Of a DNA stretch of 64,000 nucleotides, positions 34,333 through 45,800 are shown in pieces (the stretch's first letter is position 1; every line of letters begins with the position of its first letter). A program made the translations under genes and the position numbers. The stretch is from contig BCIH01000003.1 of NCBI GenBank assembly GCA_002897115.2, forward strand, positions 1,620,185 to 1,684,184, read 5' to 3'. The notes under the pieces are model-generated. The model did no database searches. It had not been told where the DNA came from and was given only the letters and a program-made list of their open reading frames with translations. Source of the stretch: Prototheca cutis. Lineage: Eukaryota > Chlorophyta > Trebouxiophyceae > Chlorellales > Chlorellaceae.

Positions 34333-36264
34333 ATGGAGGTGGTTCCGCCGGAACAGGAGGGCTTCGAGTTCACTGCCCAGCAGCCGCCGTGTGCGGAGCA
34401 GGCCGTGGCACCCGACTCGATACCCGCGCCTGTCACTCCAAGGAGACAATCCACACGCAAGCGCAAAGTAAAGACCGACCCCGACTTCGATTACGAGCCC
34501 GGGTATGGTGGCGGCCCTGAGCCCCCGGCTGTGAGACCTCGGAAGCACCCCAAGTCCAAGGCTCGAGCTGTCAATGTAGAGCCGCCGGCCCCTGCGACCC
34601 CAACGGCGACCCCAGGGCCCCCGACGACCGCGGCCCCTGAGACTCCAGAACCAGTCCTTGGGCGGGCCCTAGCGGCGGTCCAAGCAGCGGCCCCGGCAGA
34701 CCCGGCGCCGCGGGCAAGGCGGCAGAGGAGGCCACCGAAGCACGTAAAAGAGAAGAGGACAGATTGCCGTGGCCGCACTGTGCGGTATGCACTTAGGGCC
34801 AGCCGAAAGGTCCAGGATCGCATCGATCGGGTCATGCCCGGCTCGTGGCACCGGATCTACCTCATTGAGAGGAGGGTGCTGGAGACGGAGGGACAGGCCA
34901 GCAGGGGGGCAGCCGAGGCTGAGGGAAATGGAGGGCCATCCACGAGCCAGCCGCCGGCAGAGGAAGGGCCATCCACGAGCCAGCCGCCGGCAGAGCATGA
35001 AGCTCCGGCAGGTGACCGCCTCGCAGAGGAGTTTACAGTGCTGGGAGGCCCGACCAACGGTGGGGGGGAGCCATGTGCCGGTTTCTAGTTTTTACATTCT
35101 TAAGTGTTGACAGGCAGTGGTGATGCGACGAGCCAAATGGGACATGGAACTGGCGCAAGCTGTTGGAGTGGGGACCGTGCCCTGCGTGGTGGCGAATCCC
35201 AGCATGGTCGCGAGTGCCGTCTCAGCCTGTGCAGTGTGACTCGGCCGGCGCTGCCCCCGCATGACGCCTGCCCTAATAACCCCTGCCTGCAGTGTACAAG
35301 GTCGTCATATCCCGGCAGCCCTCATGCACCTGCCCCGACTTTCGCAAAGGCAACCACTGCAAGCACATCCTGTTTGTCATGATTCGAGTGCTGGGCCTCT
35401 CGCCCGACAACCCGCTGATCTGGCAGCGGGGACTCCTCACATCCGAAGCACGTCCTGTTTGTGTACATGCGCGTGTTTGTGTGCGCATGCGTGCGTGTAT
35501 GGCACAGAACGGTGCCTCTGGCCATGGAGGGTTACCCGGGAAGTGGGGCGGAAGAAGCTCAATCTGGCCTGGTCAATCCATCCACCTCTGTGACCACACT
35601 CGTGACCACCCTTGCTTGCCAACCCTGTTGCACCACCGCAGGTGAAGGATGTTTTCTCGGAAAGGAAGAGAGGACCAGGCGCACCGCTGCCTGTCATGGC
35701 CAGCGACGATGACATCCGATCATACCAGGACTGGGTGGCAACCCATCCGTCGGAGGCCATGCCAGATGGCCTGGCGCCAGGTCAGCGGCCGGTGGAGGGC
35801 AACTGCCCCATCTGCATGGAGGTCCTAATTGTCGGTCCGACCGCATTCGCCGAAAAGGTGCGGTGGTCGTCGCGGGTGCAGGTGGTGCAACCAGGGAACA
35901 GGGGGCGTGTGTCCTGAACCTGAAACTCTAGCTCACGCTGTCAACTCAGCACCACCCCTAAAACCTCTTGCAGCTTGTGTTTTGCCGGACGTGCGGAAAC
36001 AACGTGCACGAGCACTGCATGGAGCGGTGGAAGCGGCACCGGGAGGGCAGGTCGACGGTGCCGTGCCCCTACTGCCGCGCGACCTGGCGCGATCTGGAGT
36101 CTGGCGGCGACGACAGGAATTGCATAAGCCTGCCCTCTGCGTCGCGGAAGCAGAAGCGCATTTCGCTCGAGAAACTGTACGGCCCGAGAGCGGTCTGGAT
36201 CCGGCTCAAAAAAGGCCAGATCAACCGGCGGCAAGCCGTGCGACGATGGATGGAGGGCTACTGA
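34333..36264 (+). CDS. SWIM + RING finger E3 ubiquitin ligase-like protein
   Basis: Four exons (34333-35059, 35293-35447, 35642-35857 and 35974-36264) close to 462 residues. The N-terminal third is Pro/Ala/Lys-rich and probably disordered, with a short duplicated unit (GPSTSQPPAE twice). A conserved segment RTVRYALRASRKVQDRIDRV leads to the SWIM zinc finger CTCPDFRKGNHCKHILFV (CxC...CxH, about 253-265). A RING follows: CPICMEVL (about 349) and FCRTCGNNVHEHCMERW plus CPYC. SWIM+RING proteins of the ZSWIM2/MEX type act as ubiquitin ligases in animals and have plant relatives. The C-terminal LKKGQINRRQAVRRWM is basic. Intron 2 closes in frame only with a GC donor. Confidence 0.88.
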
Positions 36265-37041
36265 GTATCATGGGTGCACATGATTTGCATTTTGGGAGGG
36301 GGATTGGCCCTGGTAACTTTGCCATGTGAGTAGTCAACCTGCTGAACCCTCAGCCACTGTTTTCCTTTACATCATACATCACACACGCACAGACCCAACC
36401 CTTGTTTGATAAGCAGGGACACCCAACTCTTGTTTGATAAGCAGGGACGCCAAACCCCAGAGGAATCCCCCAACCCCCACCCCCGCCGAGGTTGCTCTTT
36501 GCTTGGCCCACAAAATTCTCGTCTCGGTCGGGGCAATTGCCTTGTAATACCGACGCTTTGTGCGTTGAGGCGAGTTGAAAGACTATGAGCCGCCCGAGAC
36601 AGCGGAGAAGTGCTTTCCGGGCAGGTGCGGATGCGGGGCACGCCCCCCAACGTGGAGGCCTACCATTGCGGGTCCAATGGCGTGACCCGAAACCCGCGGG
36701 GAGGTTGCATGCCAGGCCCATCCGGATGCTGCAAGTTCTCACCCGAACGCATCCATCTCATTCCTAGATGAGCCCACTCCCAGCCACAGTTTTCTGTATT
36801 GAATGCGGCTGATTGCGCCGCGTCGGGCACTGTTTTCGAAAGTGTTGGTACACCGGATTGTTGTCAGGGCGTGGCACCTCCTTCCAGGCCCTGTTGAGGC
36901 TGCATTTTCGTTGCGCCCGATTCCCAGAGTCACGTGGTTGATGGGCAAGCAATAGAACAAGGCTCGATTGTGAATCAGGGTCCCCTTCTTTGGTGAGAAG
37001 TCCGTGTCGACCGGAGAGGTGCAGCAGCTTCGGCAAACACC
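36265..37041. other. Intergenic region with a 28-bp tandem duplication
   Basis: It contains the SWIM-RING 3' UTR and the promoter of the SLC35F6-like gene. A 28-bp unit is duplicated in tandem at 36393-36448. No gene is supported. Confidence 0.55.
36393..36448 (+). repeat. 28-bp direct tandem duplication
   Basis: Two adjacent 28-bp copies, 36393-36420 and 36421-36448, differ at one position (C to T). The shared part reads TTGTTTGATAAGCAGGGAC. Near identity suggests a recent duplication. Confidence 0.97.
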
Positions 37042-39097
37042 ATGCCGGCCTCCGTCTCCCTCCTCGCATCCTGCATGCTGCTCACGGGTGAGTTTTGGTC
37101 AGTCTGCGATCCATCGGGCGTGCAGAGTGGGCCTGGGGTCTGGCATGCATTGCCGTGGCGTCCAACAGTGTCGGGCCGGGCACCGCTGCCCACCGTTCCT
37201 CCTCCGAGAGCTCATTTTTGGTGGAGCGAGTGGTCCTGGTGCGTCCTTGCCTATGCATTCATTAAATTACAGTGCATGCTATGAACAACCATCAGCGACA
37301 AATGAGACTATTTTTTTTATTCCCAACACGGAAGGCATGCAACCATTCGGCGCAGGCACACTGTTCACGCTGATGCTCAAGCTGCAGGATACGGTGGTGG
37401 TCGGGCACCGGGCAGACGGCACCCCCATCACGTTTCAACACCCAGCTGTCCAGACGGCGTGTATGTTTGCTGGTGAGGCACTGTGCCTGATCCCGCACTT
37501 TGCATACAGGCTGTGGGCGCCAAAGCTGCAGGACCGCACCGCGGCCGACCGGGCCGAAAGCGCGGCTCGGCACTGGGCGGCGTTCTGGGCGTTTTCCTTG
37601 CCGGCGCTGTGCGACGCCGGGGCGACGACGCTCCTGAACGCGGGGCTGTTTTACACCTCGGCATCGGCGTGCCAGATGTTGCGGGGGACGCTCGTCGTTT
37701 TTGCAGGCCTGCTCACCATCCTGCTGCTCAAGCGCCGCCTCTACGCTCACCACTGGCTGGGCATGGCTCTGATCTGCGCCGGCGCCGCCATCGTCGGGGC
37801 CAGCTCCATCATCTACGACGGCGACGGTGCACGGAAGCCGGAGGAGACGGAGGATGGAGCCGACGGCGGAGTCGTGTCCGTGCTGGCCGGAGTGCTCGGC
37901 GCCGGAATTTCCAGCCTGTCTGGTGGTGTGAGCAGCGGTGGCGCTGCCCACAACGCCACCGCTTCCAACGCTACCACCACTGCCGTCGCCTCTGCCGCTG
38001 CCGCTTCAGCGGCTTCGATGGCTGCCAGCGTGCGCGGCCGCCATCGCTCGCTGCTGAGCATGCTCGATTCGGTGCTTCCGATTGGCATCGCATCCACTGC
38101 AGCAACGAACGACAGCCTTCTAACCACCACTGCCCCACGGCCATCAGCGCCGAATCCGATGCTGGGCAACCTGCTTGTTATCGGGGCGCAGCTGCTTTCG
38201 GCGACGCAGTTTATCGGCGAAGAAAAGCTGCTGGCTCGTCACCGTGCGCCCGTGCTCCTGGCCGTGGGCGTGGAGGGCGTGTGGGGGTTGGTCATCTCTG
38301 CCGTCGCCCTCCCCGTGCTGGGTGCGGTCAAGGGACCGTCAGGCTCGGCGCTGGACTCACTGCCGGCCGCGATCAGCGCCATTCGTGCCAGCCCCACGCT
38401 GCTGTGGACCACGGTCGGTGCCATCGCCAGCATCGGCGCCTTCAACTTTTTTGGCGTGTCGGTGACGAAGAATCTCTCGGGCGGCTCGCGCGCGACCATC
38501 GACGCCTGCCGCACCATCTTTGTCTGGGCAGCCTCCGTCTGGATGGGCTGGGAGCGCGCGCATTTACTCCAGCTGCTGGGGTTTGTAGTGTTGATCAGCG
38601 GGACGTCAGTGTACAACGAGATCCTGCGGTCATGCATGCCTGCCGTGCCCGAGCCGCCACTGCCCAGTGCATCCGATCTGGAAGACCCTTTGCTCCTTCG
38701 GACGGGGCCGGGGGGCCCCGGGGCAGCAAGCATTCGCAACGGCCCGACGACAGGCGCGGCGCCACCAGCCATTCGTGTCAGCGGGGCCGCGGCCGTCCCA
38801 CGCAGCGCAGGCGGCGCCATGGGGCGGCCGCCGCGACCTCGGGGGCCCGCGTACACCATGGCGAGGTCGGTGACCATCCTGCCTTCGGCGCTGTCACCGC
38901 ATTCGCTGGCCAGCCCCTCTCGCCGTGGCGGCGGCGCACTGGGCGCGGCAGTGTCGAGCTTTGGCTCCACCGCCGATCTGGGTGAAGACGACTGGAACTC
39001 GGAGGTCGACGGCAGCAGTCCTGTCGCAAGCCTGCCTGCTAGCAGCGGATCCCAGATCAACCTCCTGGGCGCCAGTGCTGCCCCGGGGGCCCACTGA
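37042..39097 (+). CDS. SLC35F6-like transporter (drug/metabolite transporter superfamily)
   Basis: Two exons (37042-37087 and 37356-39097) close to 595 residues. The start MPASVSLLASCMLLTG joins TLFTLMLKLQD, as in SLC35F6/ANT2BP proteins. Further hallmarks are FQHPAVQTACMFAGEALCL, ALCDAGATTLLNAGLFYTSA, MLRGTLVVFAGLLTILLLKR, NLLVIGAQLLSATQFIGEEK, GVSVTKNLSGGSRATIDACR and LLGFVVLISGTSVYNEIL. Around ten helices are expected. Between the two halves (about 165-285) lies a Gly/Ser/Ala/Thr-rich insert of over 100 residues with NAT sequons, much longer than in typical members. The C-terminal about 130 residues form a Pro/Gly/Ser-rich tail. The substrate is not known; relatives sit in lysosomal or mitochondrial membranes. 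Confidence 0.88.
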
Positions 39098-39827
39098 TGT
39101 GGAGAGAGAGCCGCAGAGCACGCGAGTAAACACGGTACCTTGGTGACTGACACCACCACATTGCTTTGCGTTGAAATGCAGCATCAAGACCCATTTTCAG
39201 GGGCCCAGCTTCTGCAACAGACTGCCGAATCCAAAGGCCTTTTCACGACTGGCGTGCTCTGCGCCACCCTATTTCATGCTGCATTGTTGGTCCCTTTTCG
39301 CATGCTGGTGTCTGGCCTCGAGAGTTGTGTGGTAAGGAAGATGGGGGATGGACGTTGTAGCTGGCATTCCTGACCTGCTTACTGGGTGTAGTGGCAAGCA
39401 TGGAATCAGACCTGATGCCGCGGTCACCCGCACACCATCCGTCCACATTCACCCGTTGCTGCGGGTCCCACCAACCAAGGCCCCGGTGTGTGTGCATGCG
39501 TTCCTACACTTTGTAAGACTGTCTGACTCACTCATGCCGGGCACCGGTAACATGCTACGCCTGCGCGGGTCGGGATGCCTAAGGGGGAGAGGACACATGA
39601 GCAGCACCGCGTCTCGACCGACACACACAGGCAGATGCCGTGGCCTTTGCTTCTCCGCTTCTTCCAGACAAGGCCACCTCCCTGACCACCACTGGATGCA
39701 TGATCTGGACTCTGCACGATATTTGCCAACTGTCACAGTTGGCCGGTGAATGCACCAGAAAGCAAGCAAGGTTTTTTTCCCCAGACGGCAGGCACCGAAA
39801 CTGCACGGGACCCGCCGCTCGTCCGCT
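39098..39827. other. Convergent spacer, no gene seen
   Basis: It lies between the stops of the SLC35F6-like gene (+) and uS17 (-). Open frames here are short and show no domain. Confidence 0.5.
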
Positions 39828-40554
39828 TCACTTTGTGAGCGCCGAGGCCGCAAAACCCATGTCTGCCGCGGCCCGCAGCTGCTCCACCGCTCCTCGTGTC
39901 ACCGTCTCGGCATCGTAGACCTTGGCACGGTGCAGGACCTCCGTCACCTCCCAGCACTTGCGCTTGCTCAGCGGTCTTTGGTGGTGGTCGACAGAGGGGT
40001 TTGAGGGGGAGAGGTCACGCGGGCTGAATTGCCCATGGAAATTTCACGGATGGAATATTCGTTCCACAGCCATGCCCCTGCAATGCATGTAATTCCAAAC
40101 CACCCTACAGACCTGCAACTGTGGATCCGGACAACGTCGCCAATGTTACAGACGTCCTCGCTGTCATGCGCCTGTTTTGCAGAGGGGGGATAGGGGGATA
40201 TCCAGCTGCACCCTGTCGCTTTGCACAATGAGTAAAACCTCGAAAGCCCGATAGCTAGCATTCGCAGGATCCCTGCTCTTCAACTGCACCCATCAAACCC
40301 GCCGCCCCACCATGAGCTTGGTAGTCCGCCGGATCTCCCTGTTGTACTTTGGGATCTTCATCACGCGATCCACCGCCACCAAAACCGACTTCTGCATCCT
40401 GTTGGACACCACCTGCAGCGGGAGAGGCAAGCTCCAGGGGGAGGGGGGTTTCGGTACCTGGCCTGCTAGGCGTGTACTCGTCACCTCTGGACGCACAGCA
40501 CTCTTCCCCAGTACGAGTAGCCCAGCCTCCTCATACCTTGCCCACAAACTCCAT
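39828..40554 (-). CDS. Organellar ribosomal protein uS17 (bacterial type)
   Basis: Four exons on the minus strand (40537-40554, 40311-40412, 40113-40171 and 39828-39975) close to 108 residues, the right length for bacterial-type uS17. The chain reads MEFVGKVVSNRMQKSVLVAV, then KYNREIRRTTKLMAHDSEDV, CNIGDVVRIHSCRPLSKRK and CWEVTEVL, matching the S17 OB-fold. This type serves mitochondrial or plastid ribosomes, not the cytosol. There is no room for a cleavable transit peptide before the S17 core, so mitochondrial location is the better guess. The first exon has only 18 bases. The last acceptor is a plain AAAG. Confidence 0.9.
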
Positions 40555-41048
40555 GACGATCGAATCCCTCCTCAAGCTCCGGTCGCCGGCAAATGCGCCA
40601 CGAGCAGAACGCCGGGGCCCGTGCACAGACCACTGCACACGCAACTTGGTTCCTGCACGCCCGGTTTGTTCTCAGCGCAATCCGCACGACTCTCAACAAA
40701 AGGTCGTTGAAAATGCAGCTTAATGTGGGCAATGTCACTGGGCAATGTGATGCACGGCATGCATGCACTGCAGGGTGAGCGAGGCATCCCTGTCGAGGAG
40801 GGCCTGTGTTTCGCACTCGGCCAATTCCGTTCTCAAGGCGCGCCATGACCCAATCTCCCACACCACTGAGCGCACGGCAAATCCCTACACTATCCTGACA
40901 CCAACTGTACTCCTGATGACCAAGGTTGGTTGGCATTATGATAATACAAACATACCCACTGAAAAGGGGGAATTGGGAATGGGATATTTATGGTAACTCG
41001 TCAGAATTGTATGGGGAAAGAAGGCTGACTGTAGCATCACGGAGAATC
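40555..41048. promoter_or_regulatory. Divergent spacer, uS17 / unknown gene
   Basis: The segment holds the uS17 promoter and the 5' end of the gene to the right, whose first exon I could not fix. No named element is recognised. Confidence 0.4.
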
Positions 41049-42072
41049 ATGGGAAGCACCAGTTTGGGCGGTTGCACTTTGGATGCTTGTGTAGGTTTCA
41101 CGCGGCCATCAGGAAAGAACTTTGTCAAGCGGAGGAAAGAGCCACGGCACTATTGCCGGCGTGGTGGCACCTGGCGCTGCTCCATGGCAAATGGGCGCAC
41201 GATTGCCACATTTTGCTCCTGGAGGTAGTGCTTGACCGGGGCGTGGAGTGGGAACAAGCTGCCACAGGAGAGCTGACCACAGACTCAGGGACGGGACCAC
41301 GACCTGCCGCCACGGCCAAGAGGAACTCTATCATGCCCATCTTGCCAACGGCCTCGTCGGACGATGATCCAGATGGTGCCGCATGCCAGGCATGCATGGT
41401 GCTGAGCCTGCTTGACATGAGTCGATGCGCGGCAGGCGCTGCCAGGCACACGTGCGCCTCCATTGTACCTGGAGGCCCTCCCAGCGGACAGACCATGTCC
41501 GCAGGTGGACGAGACCTGGGTCAACTGCTGGCAACACCAGCGCAGCAGCCGTTATGCAGAGGGTTTAGCCTCCAGAAATCATACAAGCCATCAGGCCCTG
41601 GCACACTGCCGTGGACAGCCAGCAGGCCTCCCTGATCCCAGGTGCAGCACCCTAGCCAGAGGACGAGGCCGGGCCCTCAGACTCAAGCCACCCGACACCA
41701 GCTAGAGGGGCATGTCATCGAGGGGGCAATGCACCGCCACCTAGAGCAGCATCTGGGTGCATCTGTTGGCGAAGACCTCGCAGCTCTTCGCTGTACGGTC
41801 GGCAGACTGTCCCTGGGACTGATCAGGCGGTTGGCGGCTGGGTTGCGGGAAGAGGGCTTTGAGACTGCCACCAGCACCAATCCATGGATTGGGTATGGGC
41901 AGCAGCAGAGGTCGTTCATGAAACCCAGATCCAAGAAGGACAGGCAGCCGATTGTGGCGGGACCAGGTGCAAGCCGTGTGACGGCCCTCGCGCTGTTGGC
42001 CGTGCATCGGGCTCAGAGACTGACCTGCCTACAGGCCTCTGGTTGCACAGCCCCTTCCCCGGAGTGGTTTAA
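41049..42072 (+). CDS. Unrecognised gene, start uncertain, four exons in frame
   Basis: Four exons can be chained without breaking frame: up to 41224, 41505-41604, 41642-41966 and 42035-42072. The first contains CRFHAAIRKELCQAEERATA and WHLALLHGKWAHDCHILLLE. Later ones give VDETWVNCWQHQRSSRYAEG, HVIEGAMHRHLEQHLGASVG, FETATSTNPWIGYG and FMKPRSKKDRQPIV, ending in GLWLHSPFPGVV and a stop. The last junction (G|GC) is phase-correct with a consensus donor. His residues in the first exon faintly recall a hemerythrin-like helix pair, but this is not a confident match. The second junction lacks a GT donor in frame. The real start may lie further left. Confidence 0.42.
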
Positions 42073-42848
42073 GAGTCATTTAACAGTGCCGTGTAAACAC
42101 AATTGCGGACTTCTCTTACAGAATCAACACAGGCCGTGCTTGGTGAGGGCACTCAACATGGATGACTTATGGGGGCCCGGTCTGGAGGTACCTTGAGACA
42201 TGCGCCCCACCAAGGGCCCGAGACAGCCGACGGAGAAACGTGCAGAAATGCACATGCGCCGAACCAATGTTCACACCCAAATCCACCAAGAGTTTCGCGC
42301 TACTTATTTCTGCAGTATACAGGGCTTGCCACATCCTGTACGCGCCGTTCCGATGGCCTGACCTCGACGCCTGCACATCCCGCGAATTGCAAAGTGTTTC
42401 CTGCACCCGAGTACGCTCCGCCCTGACCGCGCTCTTTCGTGCACTGTGCTTTGGGCGCCGAATAAAAAACTCTGGTGCCGTCAAGCAGCGGAGTAATGGG
42501 CGGGAGAGGCTGAGCGGAATAGCCATTGCCCCAGATTCAGATTCCGAGACGCAAAGGGCGACCCTGAGAGAAGCGCGCTACGAGAGAGCGCACAATCCTC
42601 AATCGGTATCATTGCACCGTGGAACAAACGAACAGTATTCGCCATTGCTCAGTTTACAATATTCTACATTAAAATATTAATATGAAATGATGCTGTGAAG
42701 CGCGCAACCTCCACTGCGCACCGTGCGTGTGGCGTTGCATTGGGCGGTAGCGGCAACCCAGAGGCACCGTGTGCCTGAACCCACCAGTGAAATACAGCGC
42801 GTTCCTCGTCGGATTTTGACGATTGAGTACCCTCATATCTCCACCTAG
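42073..42848. other. Intergenic region upstream of NAA25
   Basis: About 780 bp without a supported gene. The stretch from about 42600 to 42690 is AT-rich relative to the window and may belong to the NAA25 promoter. Confidence 0.45.
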
Positions 42849-45800
42849 ATGTATTCCGATAAAGTAGAGCGCCGGCTGAGGCCCGTCTACGATGCGATCG
42901 ACTGCCACCAGTACAAGGCAAGGTGGGGTGCCCAGCATGCAGGGCTGATGGCTGGCAGGCCCAGCACAGCCACAAGTCCCGACAACCCTGACCCCGATGT
43001 TTGCTCCTCCACTGCAGAATGCAGTCAAGATGGCCGATGCGGCTCAGAAAAAGGTGGGCAGCAACCAGGTGATAACCGTCCTCAAGGCCTACTCGCTGAT
43101 CAAACTCGACCAGGCCGCCGAAGCGTGCAAGGTGGGTTCCTGGACTTCAGGCCTGCGTGGGAAGGAGCCATGGTGCATGGAGTAACGCGCTCCACCGACA
43201 TGCCCAGCGCCCATCCCTCTGATCCCCCCCTTCAATGCAGCTTCTGGATGGAGTCATGTCAGCCGGGCCCGAGAGCTCTCGTGTGCTGGGTCTTCTGGCG
43301 TACTGCTTCAAAGACCTGGACAGGTGTGTGTGTGGGTGTGGGTGTGGGGGGGGTTGGGGGGGAGATGCGGGGTTATCTTCGTGAGTGGCCTTTGTACAAC
43401 CTGAGACCAGCCACTCCCGGGGATGATGTGTGGGGTGTACGCAGATGAAATGATGTGCCAGAAATAAGAACAGGATCGGTAACCAGGTGGCCAGAGGGAC
43501 ACCACCCAACTCCACAGGCCCCAGGACATTACCTCGGCAACCCTGGCTCTGCTGAAACATAACCCTGCGGATGAGGAGCTGCTCCAAGGCCTGTTTGGAT
43601 GTTACGGCAGGNTTGTAAGGGNTATGTCCAGAGGTTGGGGGGACCCTGCTTGATAGATTTCCTTTTTCTCCTGCGNCCGAGGGAGGAATTTTTATGCAAG
43701 CGCATGCACCGAAATCGTGCTGGTGGTCTGGCTAGACTGTGTGTCCTTTGCACGGGCCCATCACTCGATGCTCCAGAGTCCAGATTCACCCTCTCACCTT
43801 AAAATATCCCGGTGCACCCCCATTCCAGGGAACAAGAGTACGTCAAGCAGCAGAGTTGCGCACTGCAGCTTGCCCGAGCCAACCCGCGGTCCCACACTTA
43901 CAGCTGGTGGGCGGCGCTGACGGCCGGCATGCAGGCAGTGCAGGCCTTCAAGGGCGCGGCCAGCCAGCTGCCCGCTGATGCCCTAGCTTCTCTAGCAGGT
44001 CGCCTGGCGCAGCGTGCGGCAGACAAGACCCCATCTGCAGCCTTTACACTGGAGATGCTGTTGACGCTCCTAGATCTCCTGCACGGCGGCGGCATGCACA
44101 CGGCGGCGCTGGAGGTGTTGCAGTCGGACGCCGCACGGCGAGCTTGCACATCGGAGAGGGACCTGGAATATCTCCGGGCAGCGGCATATGCACGGATGAA
44201 GGACTACATNGCGGCCGCTGGCTGTGCGCGCGCCGTGCTGGATGTTGCCCCAGGGGACTGGGTCGCCGCCAGACTGCTGGTCGAGTGCTCGTTGGCCGGG
44301 GCCGCCGACTCTGATGACCAGCGAACCCCGGCCCTGCCGCAGTGGCCGGTCGGTGTCGTGGGGGGCCTGTGTGCCGCCCGTGAGCGAGACCAGTGTCATT
44401 ACCAGACACCGAGGGGGCATGTTCCGTCAAAGTCAACCCCCCCGCTTGGCACTGCGCAGCTGGCAGCTTTGGCTTCGATCCGTCAAGAACTGGCCAGGCG
44501 GCTGTCGGGCCCGGCGCCACCCGTTCCCGTGCTCCGGGCGCGCCACCTGGCCGAGCTCTATTGCCTGGGCAGGGAGCTCCAAGCCGCCGAGGCTGCTGCT
44601 GACCAAGCACGGACTGCATCCCTGCGTATTGAGATAGCAGCCGCGGTCATGGCCGCTTTCGAGGAGCTGTGCGGCCTCGGCAACGCCGCACAGGACCTCN
44701 GGGCGTCCCTGGATTTGCTGGGAAGAGATGGTGCGCTCGCTGCGCAGGTCAAGGCACATGCCNATGCCCTGTGGCGGGAGAGCCTGGTGTCCGGGGACAC
44801 CACTGCAAGACAGCAAGCCGTGCAGGCCATGACCTCTGCTTACCAGCTCCAGCAGGAGATTGGAATGCTGACGGCTGGCGATAAGCAAAGTGTCGAGGAG
44901 GATTCCGATGAGGACACGGCGTCGCGGCTCATGGAGATGTGTGCCTCGTCCCTGGACCTCTCAGGTGTGTGGTTTTGTGTCCTGTCGGGCGGGGGGTAGT
45001 TCATCGGTGAGATTATCGACAGGTGGCAGCGGGACCTCTGGCCTGGGCCATGGTTTCCGTACAGCACCAGCAGCTGTGCAGTTCATGTTGTGCCTGGAAG
45101 TGTGCATGCAGAGCAGCTCGCATGCTCTCTTTCTTCATCCTCTTGTCGACCGACCAACGTCCTTTCCAACTCCAAAGCCCGTCACCACACGTCTCTGTGC
45201 AGCACGACTGGACTCCAAGGAGAGTGGGCATGGGGAAGGTCTGGTGGCGTTGGCTGCCACCTGCCTCGTGGGGCGCAGCCTGCAGCCAGAAAACCCCGCC
45301 TCGTTACTGGGGGCTGTGCTGGCAGTGGAGGCAGCGCAGCGGTCTCGGACGGCATCACCCCCACTGCGCTTGACTGCCGCGGGGCTCTACCTGCTGCTGG
45401 GCTGCCCAGGCCTGGCAGCACGCCAGCTGGCGGCCCTGGGCGTCAAGCAGGTCATGCACGACTCCATGACTGGCCATTGGCTCCTGCCGGCGCTGACGCA
45501 ACAGGCGGTCGGTGGGGCGACTGCTGTCCGACGCGATGATGCCCCGCATGCTCTGTACAGGTCCGACGATGAAATGAAGGGTGGAGGTGCTTCTCTGTGT
45601 TGGGAGTGTTGTCGTCTTACCGTGTGTTTTTGTGCATGCAGCATCACCGCAACTGCTTGCCGGAACTGAAATTCGTGACCAGAAAAACAATTAGCTTAAC
45701 GACGCCCACCCCCCAACAACAACAAACTCTCCTCAACAATACTGCATGCCAGTTGCATCAAGGGCATCCTAAGCTTCCATGACGACAGTCGGCGTGAATC

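Noticed and set aside
35293..35447. SWIM exon 2 ending at a GT site (35452) instead of the GC donor
   Set aside because: Using the GT in CACGTCC puts the next exon out of frame; the GC donor gives LLTSE joined to VKDVFSERK as expected for relatives.
38239..39159. 306-codon minus-strand frame over the SLC35F6-like gene
   Set aside because: It is the GC-rich shadow of an exon with clear transporter motifs on the plus strand.
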